A stretch of DNA of 64,000 nucleotides from Sporothrix humicola (taxonomy: Eukaryota; Ascomycota; Sordariomycetes; Ophiostomatales; Ophiostomataceae): assembly GCA_021396245.1 (NCBI GenBank), contig WNYE01000008.1, forward strand, positions 496,001 through 560,000. The letters run 5' to 3'. The position numbers and the translations under genes are program-made. The first letter of the stretch is position 1, and every line of letters starts with the position of its first letter. A model generated the notes under the pieces. The model worked only from the letters and a program-made list of their open reading frames with translations, was not told where the DNA came from and ran no database searches. Positions 32,598 through 46,362 of the stretch are shown here, piece after piece.

Positions 32598-35500
32598 TTA
32601 ATGCCCACTGACGGTGCCCGAGTCAATACTACTGCCGTCATCGCTAGTGGACACAGCATCCGACTCAGACTGGCTCACACTGCCGTTGCGCCCAGGAACG
32701 GCAAGATGGCCACTGCTGCCGCCGCTCGAGTTGTTAAGAGTGGCGCTGCTGCCGGTAGCCGTAAGCGACGAGGACGTGCCGCCGGCCCTACCAGAGGTGA
32801 CGCTGCCTTCGCCGTCGTCTGTGCCACCAGCATTGGCCAGAGCCAGGGCTTCTCGGAGCGTTTGTCCACTATCATCCATAGCAGCCAAGAAGCGAGCAAG
32901 CTCTTTGCACAGCTCCCAGTCACCCTCCTGCATGGCCTGCCGCAGCAATCGCACGCCCTGTTCACTAGCCGAGGCGAGCTCGTCAAAGGTATGCAAAATC
33001 AGCAGGTAACCGCCGGCCGTCTTGAGGCTGCCGCGCAGCAGCGATTCTTCAAAGAGCTCCTGCGGCGGTGGCAGGTAGGCAAAGAGCGTGCGCCAGGAAC
33101 GGACTTCGGTTTTGCGTGTACACTGGACGACAATATCGAGGTATGCACGGAAGCTCGACAGCAGTGACAGTACCCGCGGCAAGACGGCAGCCTCGGGCTT
33201 GGGCGCTGAATCGACCTCCTCGTCCAAAACCTGGTGGAGGAGGACTTCCAGCGCGTGGGCAAAGTAGACGAGGTGCTGGTATTGCTGAGCAAGACGCAGG
33301 GCTGGCAGAGCCTTGTTTTCGCCCAGATAGGCACGAAGGACGTCTGGCAGGAAAAGGTGTGTCTAAGGCAGGTGTTAGTTATTAATAGCTTACAATCCGA
33401 AGGTATGATGGAGGCACTACTCACCCGTATGTTATACCGGAAATAGGAAAAGTTGACGTCTCGCCGCTGCACCAAGTCGGGTTCGACACCCAGGACAAGG
33501 GCTTTGGAGAGAAGAATGGAGAGTGGGTAGAAATCAAGGTCGATGGTGATGGGCGGCGCCATGGCACCGTTTGCCACGGCATCCAGGGCCTCGTGGGTGT
33601 CGGTCCACATTTTGAGCTCGCCCGCATCAAAGAGCCAGAGAGAGTTCTGCAGCGTCTCGTCCGAGGCGATGGATCCAGGTGCGGCAGGTGTCTCTGAGGC
33701 GGCCGCTGGCAAGAAAGAGAATGGCTGGTCCTTCATACACACGTAGAACTCGACAGTTTGTGCAATAATCCTCATATCGTACTTGACACCACCCTGGTCG
33801 TTTCGCGAAGGCTGGAAGAGGACGAGCTTGCCGTCCACTAGGAACAACACCGAGGCCATGGAAACATCCAGTGACGGGTCACCGTCATATAGCTGACCCT
33901 CCGGCAAGACCCAACTCAAGCCGCGGACACGGGCGGGACTGCGTACGATGCCATGGAAGCCGATATGACCCATTTGCATAAGACGCAGCGACCCATTGGG
34001 TGAGGGGACAAAAATGTAGTGGTAGAGAACATTCTCGTAAGTATACACGAGCAGCGAGTCTTCTCCAGTTGTTGTGATGAGAACAATAGGCGACTTCATG
34101 GGCTCCCTGTACACGATGCTGTTATTATCGAGCGCAGACTCGCGTTCGTAGAGCCGCAGTTCGAATGAGCGGTTCGCCTCGACGGCAGCCACCAATGTGT
34201 TCCGGTACCAGCACATGCCGCCGCGGACCTGGAACTCGTCCTCTGCAGCCTTATTGGCAAATGTCCGCCAGCGCCCGCTGTTGATACTGTAGTGGGCGAG
34301 GCCTCTGCGTCCAGAGACGGCCACATAACGCCCGTCCGAGCTGATAACTGTACACCGAATGGGCCATTGGTGTAAGAGATAGCTGGCCGGGATGCGGGCA
34401 GTATGCCAGAGCGACGGTTCGGCAGAAATTGTTGTCATGTCCGGCAGATCATAGCCCCGATAAACCATGATGTTTTGGTTGGTGTGCAAGACGGTGCGGA
34501 AGAGGTTTGAATGGTTGTAGCAACCAGCAGCAGCACTGCGGGCCATTTCCAAGAACCAAATGGCCGTGCTCTCCTTGCCGACCAGCAGGACATCGCCGGA
34601 CTGGCCAACCCACGACGCATCGCGGATACCAGTCAACCATTCTTCCTTGTTCTTGTCCGAAATGGCACGCTCGCTGTTGAAAGAGTGGCCCAAAAGCTTT
34701 CCAAAGACACTCCAGGTGACCCAGCCATTTTCGTAGCCAGCAAACAAGCAGTAGCCATCAGGCGAGTATGCGAGTTTCGTCAAGCGGCCCGTGGTCAAGA
34801 TAGATGACGGTGGGTTGTGAATATGGCTTTGCGGCATGCTGCCAACATAGTCTTTGACAGAGTACACACGCACAATACCGTCAGCGCAGCCAACGGCAAT
34901 CAGAGAGAAGCGCGCGTTGATGATGGCCTTGAGGGCATGTTCATCTTCGGACTTGGGAGTGTGAAGATTGTACCCCCGGAAGAGCTTCTTGTGGGATGAA
35001 GAGTGTGTGCTAGAGGAAGAGGAAGAAGCAGGCGGTGCAGAGGAGGAACCAGTCGTGGTAGATGTGGTGCCAGTGGCAGTCGTGGTCGTCGTTGTGATCG
35101 TGGCAGGAGTGTCTGGCGTATTTGGGGGAATAGTCTGTGGTGTTGAAGGAGCATCGGTCGACTTCTCTGGCGATTGAGGTGCCGGCGGAGATTCCGTGTT
35201 GCGTTGGACGGCATAGACCTTACCATCGCTAGTCACCCACGTGGAGAGACTCATAGGTTTGTCAAAGGTCATCTCACGGACGGTCACCTTCTTGTCCAGC
35301 CAGCTCATGCGACTGAGCAACTCCGTACTTGTCTGGCTTCCATTGCTGTCGGGCGCCCAACGAATACACTGCACAGCCGCAGGTTTTGTAGTGGCCACAA
35401 TAAGCTCCTCGTCCAGAGCCAGAGCGCTCTCGATACCGGCGTCGACCTTAATGACCATGCGGAACCGAATACTAGCGTCGCGTATACCCGCTCCCTCTCC

Positions 35501-36259
35501 CGGACCCCACAGGATCTGTTCCGGGTGCTCGTGGCCAGGGTCGCCAACGTGGTTCTGGCGGCGTCGTTGGATATTTGTAGGGTTCGTAAAATGCGGCTTG
35601 TACACTTCCGTCTCGGGACCATTGGCCATTGAGTACGTAATGAGGAAACCGCCGCTTGTGTACACGACTAGAATAGCGCAGTCGGGGCGGACAAAGAGGT
35701 CGACGTTTTCGCCGTAGGAGGCAAGGGATGCTTCGGAGCGCACAACGACGGCGAGGATGACAGTCGGTTTACTTTGCCAGATAGTCATGGACGTGGCTGT
35801 AATGGTGGCGAAGAAGTGCCCTGAGCGAGACATTCGTAGAGAAAGGATAGGCTCGGATGTCGGAACAACGATGGCTGGCACGGGACGCGGGTAGAAACCG
35901 TCGCCCGAGCCCTCGCCCCCATAATAGCCTTGCTCTACGGACTTGATCGCGGGAGTCATTGGCGTCAGCGGCGTGTGGGGTATCCGAGGCGAGGCCGCAG
36001 GAACTGGCAAGCCGAGAGCATCGTGATTCGAAGACTGGCTGGTATTGGAGGTGGTACGCGCCAATTGGTCGACAGAAAGCGTCGATGCCCGTCGGCTCGG
36101 CTGGTCGTGCTGTGTATCCGAGAGGAGAGGCGATGCTGAAGGGCCCGGCGAGGGTGGAGGAGGAGGAAGTCCATCGTGAGAGACCGTCACAGCGGGGACG
36201 GCGGCATCGGTATTCGTGGTCGTGCTGTAGACGCGCGGGGTGGCAGCCGGCCAGTACAT
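32598..36259 (-). CDS. ric1: Ric1, subunit of the Ric1-Rgp1 GEF complex
   Basis: Two exons, 36259-33425 and 33362-32598, around a 62-nt intron (GTGAGT donor, CTAAC branch, TTAG acceptor) give 1199 aa. The start MYWPAATPRVYS is the typical Ric1 N-terminus. A long region of beta-propeller character follows, e.g. ILSLRMSRSGHFFATITATS and KLAYSPDGYCLFAGYENG, interrupted by a Pro/Ser-rich insert near residue 50-110 and a Thr-rich insert near 370-420. The Ric1 C-terminal domain is plain: a VVQCTRKTEVRSW segment, then PPPQELFEESLLRG and EGDWELCKELARFLAAMD. With Rgp1 it activates the Rab GTPase Ypt6/Rab6 at the Golgi for retrograde transport from endosomes. A Ser/Gly-rich tail ends the protein. It is convergent with the MFS transporter (282-bp gap) and divergent from tho3. 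Confidence 0.95.
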
Positions 36260-36887
36260 GGCTAGCGCATTGACCGGGTCGAGAGCCCAAGGAGAGCCCT
36301 CGTGCGCCGGATAGACAGATTGGAGTGGCGGTACGCGACGTTGGCGAAGCTGGAGATGTGTGTGTGGTGCGTTCCGGTGTTTGTGTGAGGTTGTAATTAC
36401 GAGGGTCCTGGCCGGGTTTGGTGAAGCTCTGACCCCTTACGGTCGCAGCTTCCGTATCTTCACGTGTTGATGACACAGGGGGAAAGAACGAGGTTGGGAG
36501 CTGCTAGCGGCACAAATATAGCGGGCAGGTGCGACACGGCTGGATTTCTGCGGGGAAAGAGCTCGCCCAAAAGCTCATTCATTGCGCTAAGGAAATCGGA
36601 TTGGTTTTTGGAGACTCCAACCGCACACGCGAATATCAACATCCTCTAGCACCAGCGACAAAACACCGACGACGGAAAACGAGACGTCTCTGCGGCTTTT
36701 AAACTCCCATGAAACAGAAATAGACGGTCTACAGAATACAGAGGCTTTACTTCTTACCCGCCTGGCAACTCTCCGATAGCCACAGTGACCGGCGCAAGCT
36801 CCGTTTTACGAGAACGAAACCCTCAAGAACCCGAACAACGAACGCTACCTCGCCTACATACAGCCGTGCTGATCCATAACTGCGACA
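36260..36887. promoter_or_regulatory. Divergent promoter region of ric1 and tho3
   Basis: 628 bases between two outward-facing start codons. No gene is seen; both promoters must lie here. No clear core element can be named. Confidence 0.55.
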
Positions 36888-38388
36888 ATGCCTTCCGTCA
36901 TCAAGCCTCGTGAGAGGATACAGAAGGAGAGGTTTCCGAACTACTTCTCGGCTTTCAAGGCTCAGGTGTACCAGGACCCAGCAGCCGCGAGGAATACGCA
37001 ATTCCACAACCAAACGAACGACAAAGATGCGGACACAGATGAAGTTTCCATTCAGGGGTGAGACGGCTGTTGGGTTGTAACTTCCTTTCTGGTGTGCTAT
37101 TTGGCTAACAAAAATGGAACAGTGTGCGCACGATTGCATGGAACCCTCTGAGCACTCTGGTTGCTACTGGCTCCAGCGACAAGACGGTTCGCGTCTGTAA
37201 GATATTTACTCTCGAATGGCGATAGCTTTCCTCCCAAAACAGACGCTGACGATAAACCCAGGGAACCCTGACAAGCCCGTGGTGCGGCAATCGACAGAGC
37301 TCAAGGGCCACACGACAGCCATCGAAAAGGTTGCCTTCAACCCCATCAAAGATGCGGAACTTTGCAGCATGAGCGCCGACGGCGTGGTGAAGTTCTGGGA
37401 CGTGCGGACAAAAGCATGCACGAACGAGGTCCGGGTCCCCTGCGAGGCCAGCACGCTGGTTTGGGCGCCCGACGGTGATTTCTTGATTGTGGGAGGAAAG
37501 GAGAAAGGTGCAAAGGGCTCCGCCAGCGGCAGCCATCAGCTGTTTGTCCTGTACCGGACACAGTCAACCCCCGCGGCAGTCAAGACGATGCCTGCGCGGA
37601 CAAACGACATGGCCTTTTGCTGGAGTGGAAAGCGGGTGTTTGTGGCGACGGGCGACGGCCGCACACGCATTCTCTCGTTCCCAGAACTGGAACCCGTGCT
37701 CAAGGTCAACTACCCAGTCAGCGAGGGCGAGTCGGACGAGTTTTCGCTCAAGGGCCACTCTGCAGAATGCTTGTCGGTGGCCCTCAGCCCTACAGGGCGC
37801 ACATTGGCAACGGGCGGCACAGATGCAATAATTGCTCTTTGGGACACAACAAAGTGGACGTGCCAACGCACAATAACGACAATGGCCGGTCCGGTGAGAA
37901 GTTTGAGTGAGTGCTGCCTAGTTGTTTTTGTTTTGTTTCACCAGATCTTTCCGGTGGGGGATGTCGACATTCACGTTATGGCTCAGCGTTATGCTGAGAA
38001 TTGTCTCCGAGTTCAAAATCAAGCCACATGCTAACACATTTGTCCACGCAGGCTTCAGCTGGGACGGAAATTATGTGATTGGGGGAAGTACGGAAGGTGG
38101 GTTGTCTTTTCCGGCGTGTGCGATTTGACGCCAGAGTGGACGTTGCGACCTGGCACACCTTTTTCTCTCTCATTCCAATCGTATTATATTGTGTATGCTG
38201 ACCACAGGACGCAAAATTCAGGTGCCGAACTGGAGGTTACGCAAACCGAAAGTGGTGAGCACATCCACACGTTCAAGACGGTACAGCCGGTCCCTGTTGT
38301 GGCCTGGGCGCCGACACGGTATTTCCTGGCGTATGCGGAGCTGGGAAGCCTGCGTATCATCGGTGTCGATACAGACAGGAAATACTAG
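36888..38388 (+). CDS. tho3: THO complex subunit 3 (Tex1), WD40 protein
   Basis: Five exons: 36888-37057, 37123-37196, 37262-37906, 38052-38096 and 38222-38388, giving 366 aa. The introns are 65, 65, 145 and 125 nt. The protein is a WD40 propeller: VRTIAWNPLSTLVATGSSDKTVRVW across the exon 2-3 join, then HTTAIEKVAFNP with VVKFWDVRT, ASTLVWAPDGDFLIVGG, GHSAECLSVALSPTGRTLATGG with IIALWD, and PVRSLSFSWDGNYVIGGSTEG across the exon 3-4-5 joins. These joins decide the splice sites. The ending PTRYFLAYA with LRIIGVD matches Tho3/Tex1. THO couples transcription elongation to mRNA packaging and export in the nucleus. The gene is head to head with ric1. Confidence 0.92.
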
Positions 38389-41300
38389 CCGTCTGAGTCA
38401 CAACGGCCAAGGTATAGCCAAGACCCAGTGCAATAAAGGGTCATTAGCAAAGCAGGGAGAAGGGAGCGTCTCTTTTGTGCTGGCATTACATCGCAACCAG
38501 CCTGGCCCTTCAGGCGACTGGCCATGTGGTCGCGCGACGTGATACAAACGGCAGCAAGTGTCGTGTACACGGCATATGGATTGTGATACTGGAGCGGACT
38601 TCTTTCCGTTTGGAACGATCTGGCCACAAAAGGCTAAGTCGAGGTACGAAAGACGGGAGGGCCTGGCATCGTCCAAAGCACTGCCGAACAAATGGCCGTT
38701 TTTATTCGACTATGTCGAGGATGACGACAGGCTCCGATATTGGCGGCAAAACGGCAGGCCGTGAGAGCATACGTTCGGGGAAGGTAACAGCGTGATGGCC
38801 TCGGGGGAAGAGCTGCGCCGGCGAGATGGCTACGGAGCAATCAAACCGCCCGAAGAGAAAGCTCGAATGACAGCGATATTTAAGCATGCAATTGTGCGAT
38901 TCGACTGGAAGAGTCAATCACGTCAAGCACAAACACGTTAAGCAAGTACAGCTAGGATCACCGCCCCCATGCGACGAAACGAGGCTATGTATCCCAAGCC
39001 GGGCGTCAAAGAACGAGTCGAGCCGAATGCGATCCGTGTCTCTGGGACTCGGTGGGGATGATGTCAACCAACCCGAACACGAAGACGAGGGGCACAATCT
39101 CTGTCCTGCAAAATACAAGCACCTGTTCGTTGGGATAAAAAAGAATAGACGAATAACAAGAGCTCAATCATACACAAGAAAGACACAATACTTCTAGAAA
39201 TTCTGCATTTTCTTACTTCTGCTCCAAAGCTGAAAAGGCAAAGCTTGCTGGGTCACGGCCACGCCGAGTTGGGTCGATTTAGGCCGAGCCTCACCCGTCG
39301 ATCTGCTGTGATGATAAGCATGTCCCAAGCAGCACACCAATGTATAAGTGTGTGTTGTGTGGTTGTGCACTACATTTCAAAGGTGCCACATGTGTTCAAA
39401 TTTAAAATATATGTATATAAAAAAAATAAGACCACAATGGCAGTTGAAAAGAAACCTCGAAACACATCACATTCAAGGGACTCGATGTTTATCGGGGTGC
39501 ACCGCCCTCGCCGACCGCTTCTCGCCACTAAGACAGCATCTCACGCAGTGTCCACCGGCGATCGGCAGACGCTGAACTCACCTATCCGTTTTGCGTCAAG
39601 CCTGACAGCCCAGCAATAAAAAGTCGATCTAGTCAAAACGCATATTCTTTAGTATGGGGTTGACAAGTGCGTGCACACAGTTTTCTCCTTTTTTGATGTC
39701 CTTCCTTCTTTGTCTTTTCACGCCGCTTCGACGGCCTCTTTCCGGCTCTTCGTACTGTGACCCCCCAATTTGCTTGATAGCTTTTGCAACCCCCAAAAAC
39801 AGTGTCAAAGTTGAGACAGTCTTGAGAGCCCCAACAACACAACCCTTTGCCTTGGCCTGCATATGGCCACGCCTCGCCGGCCGTGGGCCAGTCCAACCCT
39901 ACATTTTGTCCGGCGCCTACGACTTGCATCATACACTTGTACTAGGTAAATTGACACTTTTACCCGCCCTTCGTTTGCTTGGTCTGTCTCCTCCGCTTCT
40001 CCTCCAGCCTCTGGCCGCCGCAATCCTATGTACGTATTCAAGGATCCAATTGTGGTACTTTGTATCTGACCTATATTTTGTCAAGTTGCTTGTATCCTAC
40101 CTGCTTACCTTCTTCCACTTGATCTTCTGACGACTAAAAGCTTGCTCCAGTCTCGATGGCGTCCAGACCCGTTGTTCTGCCCTGCAAGGAGACAGGCGAG
40201 AGGCCTAAGAGACACCCAGACTGGGGAAATCGAGTCAAAAACTTAAAATGCAGAAAAAAATGAAGGGAAAAAAAGAGACGGCCAGAAGCGAGTGCACGGC
40301 CATACTGTGGGACAAACCCAACAGTGCTGACTTGCCAAAACTAGCGCATCCCAGTGCCCAGCATCATGCAGCGCCTTATCTCTAAGAACAAAAGGGAAGA
40401 GAAACGAAAAAAAAAGTTCTGTTCTCTCCTTCTGTGTGTATTCTTTTTTGTTCCCTTCGTTCTGCGCGTCAGGTGCCAGGTGGACTGATCATGGCAGATG
40501 GCAGATGGCAGCTTTCTCGCGCTTCGCCATCCCCTCCGAGTTCCGTGTTTTCTGATTTGTAGTGATAGCAGACCCTAGGCTTGTACCTATGTATCTTGCC
40601 GCGCCCAGACCCAACCGCTAGGGAAACCCGATATCGAAACGCTCTCTGCAACGCTGGCATCGACAGACTGGTCGTTTGACTGGTTTCTTCTGTTATTTCT
40701 TGAGTGGTTGGCAGCCCGGCTGGGAGTGTAGCCGTTGGATGTTGGTGGCGCAGCAGCAGGCGGTAATTCATTAGCGGCAACGTTTGTGTGGTTGTATGGA
40801 CAGAGCAGCAAAAGATCTCACGCCTGCCTCCACCACTAAAGAAGACGTGAGACTCCAAATATCTCTACACCACTGAAATTTGGCCTGTTTTTGCTACAAA
40901 CAACAGCAAAAAACGCATCAAAATCAGCGAAACAATGGCCAAAAAGACAGAAAAAAGACGCTACAAAAAGTAGGAACCGAAGCCAATGATCGATACTATT
41001 TAATTTTTATTTATTTTTTGACGTACTGAGCAACCGAATCGATTTTTTGGTGCAAAATTTTGGGAGTCTCACGTCTTCTTTCGTGGTGGAGCCTGCTTCC
41101 CCGAAACCCCCTTCCTTCGATGGGGTCATGGTGCGTGGGAGGTGGTGGTGGGTAGAGTAACGAAGAAACTTGGAGAGGTGACAGAGAACAGAGTCAAAGA
41201 CAAAGGGCGGCGTGAAAGAAAAGAGGGGAAATAGCGCGGCGGCAGCACACTGGGGAGGGAAGCCGCGCACAGGGGAACATGCCTCCCAGCTCCCCTTATT

Positions 41301-42142
41301 TGCATTCGCGCAGGACAGCACAGTGATACACAGTGTCGTTCTTGCCATTTCTCAGCGAATCGCGTCTTCCGCACAGTGCCACCCATGCGGACTGCTGCCT
41401 TAGGCTGACCTGCCTTTTTGTCTCTTCCTGCCAGCAGACTCTGCCTTCGTCAGCAATCTGGGTGTTCCCCTTCGCTCTTTCCTTTCTTTCGTCCCGACTT
41501 CCTACGCCCAAACGGGTCTTGGCTTCCTCGTACTGTTTTTGCCGGGGGCTATGAACTTGTCTCCTGTCCTTTTCGTCTGGCGAGAGAAGGGGTCATCTTC
41601 GTCATTCTTTTTCTTTCCTGGGATCCGCATTGTTGCATTTTGACGGCAGTGTCTGATCCAGCTTACGACGTACACAATATATCCTTTTTGTATCCTGGGG
41701 TGCTTGTCGCAGTTCATTGAAAAAGCGCCCCAATATCACTGATTCTCGCGCTCCTGCCCCTCTCGCACTGTCCGATCCCTGAAGCACAAACGGCCTCGAC
41801 AAAGAAGGGGCGACCGCCGACGATAACGGCGACTTCCCACAGCCACGCCAATTCCACGATCTCACGACTCCCTTTTTCCTCCTTTTTATACATTGCATCC
41901 TTCTCTGGCAGCCTTGTCCTGCCATGCCGCAGCGTTTACACGATTTAAACTCGCACCCTCGTTCCCACCTAGCCATCCCTTGTGATCGGCATCGACATCT
42001 CCACGATCCTTGAGTTCTTTTGGCTGCCGACTCACGACCGCCCGCTAATCGGCGGTAGACGGACAATAGATACAAATAAACGACTTCTAGCTCAGGATCA
42101 TCCCACCTTTATTGTCTCCCTACTCGTCATATCCGTCATATA
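38389..42142. other. Non-coding stretch between tho3 and the Zn(II)2Cys6 gene
   Basis: 3.75 kb with no recognisable protein on either strand. From about 41.3 kb onward the + strand is pyrimidine-rich up to the start at 42143, which looks like promoter plus 5' leader of the regulator. The 38.4-41.2 kb part shows only short chance frames. Confidence 0.5.
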
Positions 42143-45100
42143 ATGTCGCCCTCCATGTCTCCCGACGACAACAACCCCGACAGTCACGAAGCGACTGCAC
42201 CGCGCCCCGACGACAACCCCAATGCCAACATTCCCCGCCAGAAGCGTCTTGCCTGCTTGATCTGCCGGAGGCGAAAGCTCAAGTGCGATGGCCGCCGTCC
42301 CAGCTGCAGCACATGTTCCCGCCTGGGCCACCAGTGCGCCTACGACGAGGTCCGCAAGAAGAGCGGTCCCAAGCGCGGCTACGTCAAGGCTCTCGAAGAG
42401 CGTCTCAAACAGGTCGAGGTGATGCTCAAGTCGCAAGATGCAGGCACTGCCGGTGCTTCGTCTGCGGCCGATGCTCTCCACGGTTTCGCAGCGGGCGACC
42501 CGCGTTCCGCAGCCGCTCTCAAGGCCACCAAGAACGGCGCCCAGTCCAAGACGAACAATGATCGGTCTGGTTCGTCGACGACCATGGGCAGCACTTCTGG
42601 CGCTGGCGGCCCCGGCGATTTGTCCTTCACAGACCCAAACTCGATCAATCTGGCTGGTGCTGCTGGTCGCGACTTGGACACTTGGCAGTTCAATGCCGAG
42701 TCACCGCAGCGCCCGGGCTCGCTCGACGACTTCAACTTTGGCAGCCGATTAACAGGAAACAACTTGAGCGGCATCGACAGCAATCCGACGTGGGAAATCA
42801 TCCAGCTGAACCTGGAAGAGCCACTGCCTGACCAGAGCATCGTTGACCAGCTGACAAAGATCTACTTTGAGAAAATCCACCCGTCATTGCCAATGATACA
42901 CAAGGCCCGTTATCTGGCCGCCATGAATCTGTACGTCTTCTTCCATGTGTCTCTGCTTTGAACACGGCCCCGCAAGGCCAGCCTTGTCTATATTACACGT
43001 GGAACTGGAAAACACGCTTTCCACGTTTTCCATGTTCTCCACGTGTAACATGTGTTACATGTGTCTAATACGCGTTTTCTTTAGTGCTGCCAACCAACGT
43101 CCGCCAGTATGTCTCCGGTACGCAATGTGGATGTCCGCCTGTACGGTCAACGACAGGTACAGCGATCTCAAGGACCTCTTTTACCAGCGGGCGCGCAAGT
43201 ACCTCGAGGTCGACTATATGAAGGGCTTTGGAGAGCACATGATCTCTGTCGCCCACTGCCAGACACATGTCATCCTGGCCTCGTACGAGTTCAAGATGAT
43301 GTACTTCCCCCGTGCCTGGATGAGCACTGGTCAAGCCATCCGTCTTGCCCAGATGATCGGCCTGCACCGCCTCGACGGCGCCGGTTTGGAGGTCAAGCAG
43401 TGTATCCCGCCGCCTCGCGACTGGACAGAAAAGGAAGAGCGTCGCCGCACCTTTTGGATGGCTTTCTGTGAAGATCGGTATGCCAGTATCGGCACAGGAT
43501 GGCCCATGACAGTTGACGAACGCGATATTAGCACTGTCCTGCCAAGCTCTGAAGAAGCCTTTGCGATGAGCCGCCCGGAGCCCGGCGTCCAGCTAAAGGA
43601 GGTCATGGGCCACCAGGGCGCTACTCAGCTCACCCCCTTTGGCGGTATCATCCTGATGGCCTGCCTTTTCGGCCGCAATCTTACGCATCTGCACCGTCCC
43701 GACAACGACGGCAAGGATGACAATATGAACGGCGAATTCTGGACGCGCCACCGTAAAATCGACAACATTCTGCTCAACACGCAGCTGAATCTTCCACCTT
43801 CGCTCACTCTCCGTGAGGGCATACAGAACCCAAATGTCGTGTTTACAAATATGTGCATACACACGTCAACCATTTGCCTGCATCAAGCTGCCATCTTCAA
43901 GGCCGAAACCATTGCCGTCGAGCAAAATCCCAGCACCGAAAGCAAGATTCGCTGCTTCAATGCTGCCAAAGAGATTGCCAGTATCATGCGCTCCGTCTCT
44001 CACATGGACTTGTCTACAGTACGTCGTATCTCGCGCCTAATCACTCCTACTTTTCTTTTCTTTTCTTTTTTACATTTTTAACCTCATATTAACATATCCA
44101 GATGAACCCCTTCATCTCTTTCTGTCTCTACGTGGCAGCAAGAGTGTTTGTGCAGTACCTAAAGAGCCGCCCAGATGAGAGCGAGCCAGCGGACTCTTTG
44201 CGTTTCCTCCTTACTGCCATGAGCGCCCTGAAGCGGCGGAACCCTTTGACAGAGTCTTTCTTGGTTCAGCTCGACGTTGATCTGGAGGCTCTTGGTGAAC
44301 GGATACCGCAGCTAAAGTCTGCCTTCCCTATGAGCTACGATAGTGTATGTGGTCCCCTCCTCATTTCTGTACACTATAACTCAGTTCAATTCTAACCTTT
44401 CAACAGCCAACATCGGGTGTCCCTCAGGGCGCACCCAGCCGCCCAGGTGCTGTTTGCGAAGACGGCGCTGTTGATGGTATTCTTTCGTTCCAAAAGGAGT
44501 ACTCCAAGTCCGATAACGCATCCAGTCAAGAAAACGGCGAAAACGCCAGTACCCAGGAGCGAGTGTCCGATACAGCCTCTTCAAGTATGAACGGCGCCAA
44601 CAGCAGGTTTAAGCCACAGCCTACCGCCGATGGCTCGGCTCCCTCCGCGTCCAACGGCTGGGTCTTCCCAGAATCACAACTACCGACCCGCGACCGGAGC
44701 AACGGCCACTCACCCATGTTCACCATCCCCACCAACGGCTTCGCAGACAGCAACATGCTTTCGGCCGGCCGGCCCGTGGGCTTTGTCGACGAAATCCAAG
44801 ACATGTCCACATCACCAGACGATGGGCTCTCGAGTCGCCCGACACCCAACTCCAGCAGCGCCTCGGAGAGCCGACAGAACCTCGCACCACCGCAACCACA
44901 AGGCGGCATGCACTCGGCCGGAAGCTCGTTTGACACCAGTCCTGTGTCGCCTTCTCGTGGTCACATGGGTGCGCAGCAAGCGACAGGTGTCGACCAAGGC
45001 ACGGCCGGTGGCTACTTCACCAGTAGTGGAACTGCCACTTTCGGCACAGGTCAACCTGGAGCCTCGGCGGCCGGTGTTGCCATGAATGGCGGTGCCGCTG

Positions 45101-45273
45101 GACTAGGTGGACTCATGTCTGCCGATCCATCCTCGGCAGACTATATGATGCCCGAGGGCTGGAATCTGAATGGCCAGACAGCCATGACGCCCGTTTCGGA
45201 GGGTGTGCTCCGGACGATCATCAACATGGGTCCCATGGAGACCATGGATTTGGGCTGGGGCTCAAATCCATGA
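42143..45273 (+). CDS. Zn(II)2Cys6 transcription factor with fungal-specific regulator domain
   Basis: Four exons: 42143-42930, 43085-44018, 44102-44344 and 44407-45273, giving 943 aa. The zinc cluster is perfect: cysteines at 38, 41, 48, 55, 58 and 65 (CX2CX6CX6CX2CX6C), followed by the basic linker RKKSGPKRGYVKALEERLKQ and a short coiled coil. The middle homology region spans roughly residues 240-640: LTKIYFEKIHPSLPMIHKA, SACTVNDRYSD, then AWMSTGQAIRLAQMIGLHR with EERRRTFWMAFCEDRYAS, which is the Fungal_trans core. The C-terminal third is Ser/Gly/Pro-rich and probably activating. It should bind CGG-type sites in the nucleus as a dimer. I do not recognise a specific ortholog or target pathway. 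Confidence 0.92.
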
Positions 45274-46362
45274 TCTGATGGGAAGCATGTATTGTGACAT
45301 TTGCACTATTTTTCATATACGTTGCATTGTATTTTTTTTTTTTTTCATATATTTTGCATTTGGTTTTTGTTTTTGTTGTTCATGATTTTGGTTTATTTTT
45401 TTCAGTCTCTTGACTTGGGTCCGCAGAGGAGTATAAAAGGGGAGACACGAAAACCAAGCGCCCCTTGTTGGGTGCGAAGAAAAACATACGAGTGACTTGG
45501 TTGTTTATATCCGGACCTTCTCAACGTTGTTTTGGTTGATTTCGCATGGGCTGTTGTTTTATATCTTTTGTCTTTTTTTTTTTTTTGCTGGATTTCTGGT
45601 TGCTCCTTTTCTCTACTTGTTTTGGATAACGATTCATCTCTTTTGATTTATGTCTGCCCTTCTTTTGGATGTACATCTCTGTTCGGAGATTTGCACCTAA
45701 ACTGGAAAGGTTCAGGGTGCCGCGTTGCGGCTTGGGTTTTCTTTACGGCGATACAATCTCCAACTCTTATGATTGACGGATGGGTTTCAGCAAATGCAAT
45801 TCTGCATTTTGTATACATACAAATAACCATATATCTATGGATTTAATAAAATTTTGATGCACTTTCCACCATATATCTAGTATTATTAGTTTTAAAAAAA
45901 ATGAAGGGAAAACAGTTGTGTGGAATCCGGATTTTTTTCATCAAGGTTTGTTGATGTCTCTTTTTTTTCTTAAAAGAAATGAAACATCCTAAAAAACCTT
46001 GTACAAAAAATGGCAAGAATACAAGACAAATATTTTGAAACTTAAAACGATTAATTTTCATCTACTATATGTATGAAAAGCACCACTCCTATCATCAGCT
46101 CATCCAGTGTCGTCCTCATAACTGGGTATATATTACAGGCATTGAAACAGAAAACAGCAAAGAAAAAGTCGATCTACAGCCATCTTCATCTGTATTTTCT
46201 CTGGTCTGACACAAGGAAAAAAAAATAAACAAAAGGAAAATGCGTTGTGAGCATGATGGCAAAGAGTAGAATGAAAAGGAAAAGAGAACATAGGGAATAT
46301 AAGGAGGGGAAAACATGAAGGGAAAAAGAAATGAAAAGAAAGAAACCAAGCACGCACGCCAT
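45274..46362. other. Convergent intergenic region
   Basis: 1.1 kb between the stop codons of two convergent genes. It is T-rich on the left and A/purine-rich on the right, fitting two opposing 3' UTRs. No gene is seen. Confidence 0.55.
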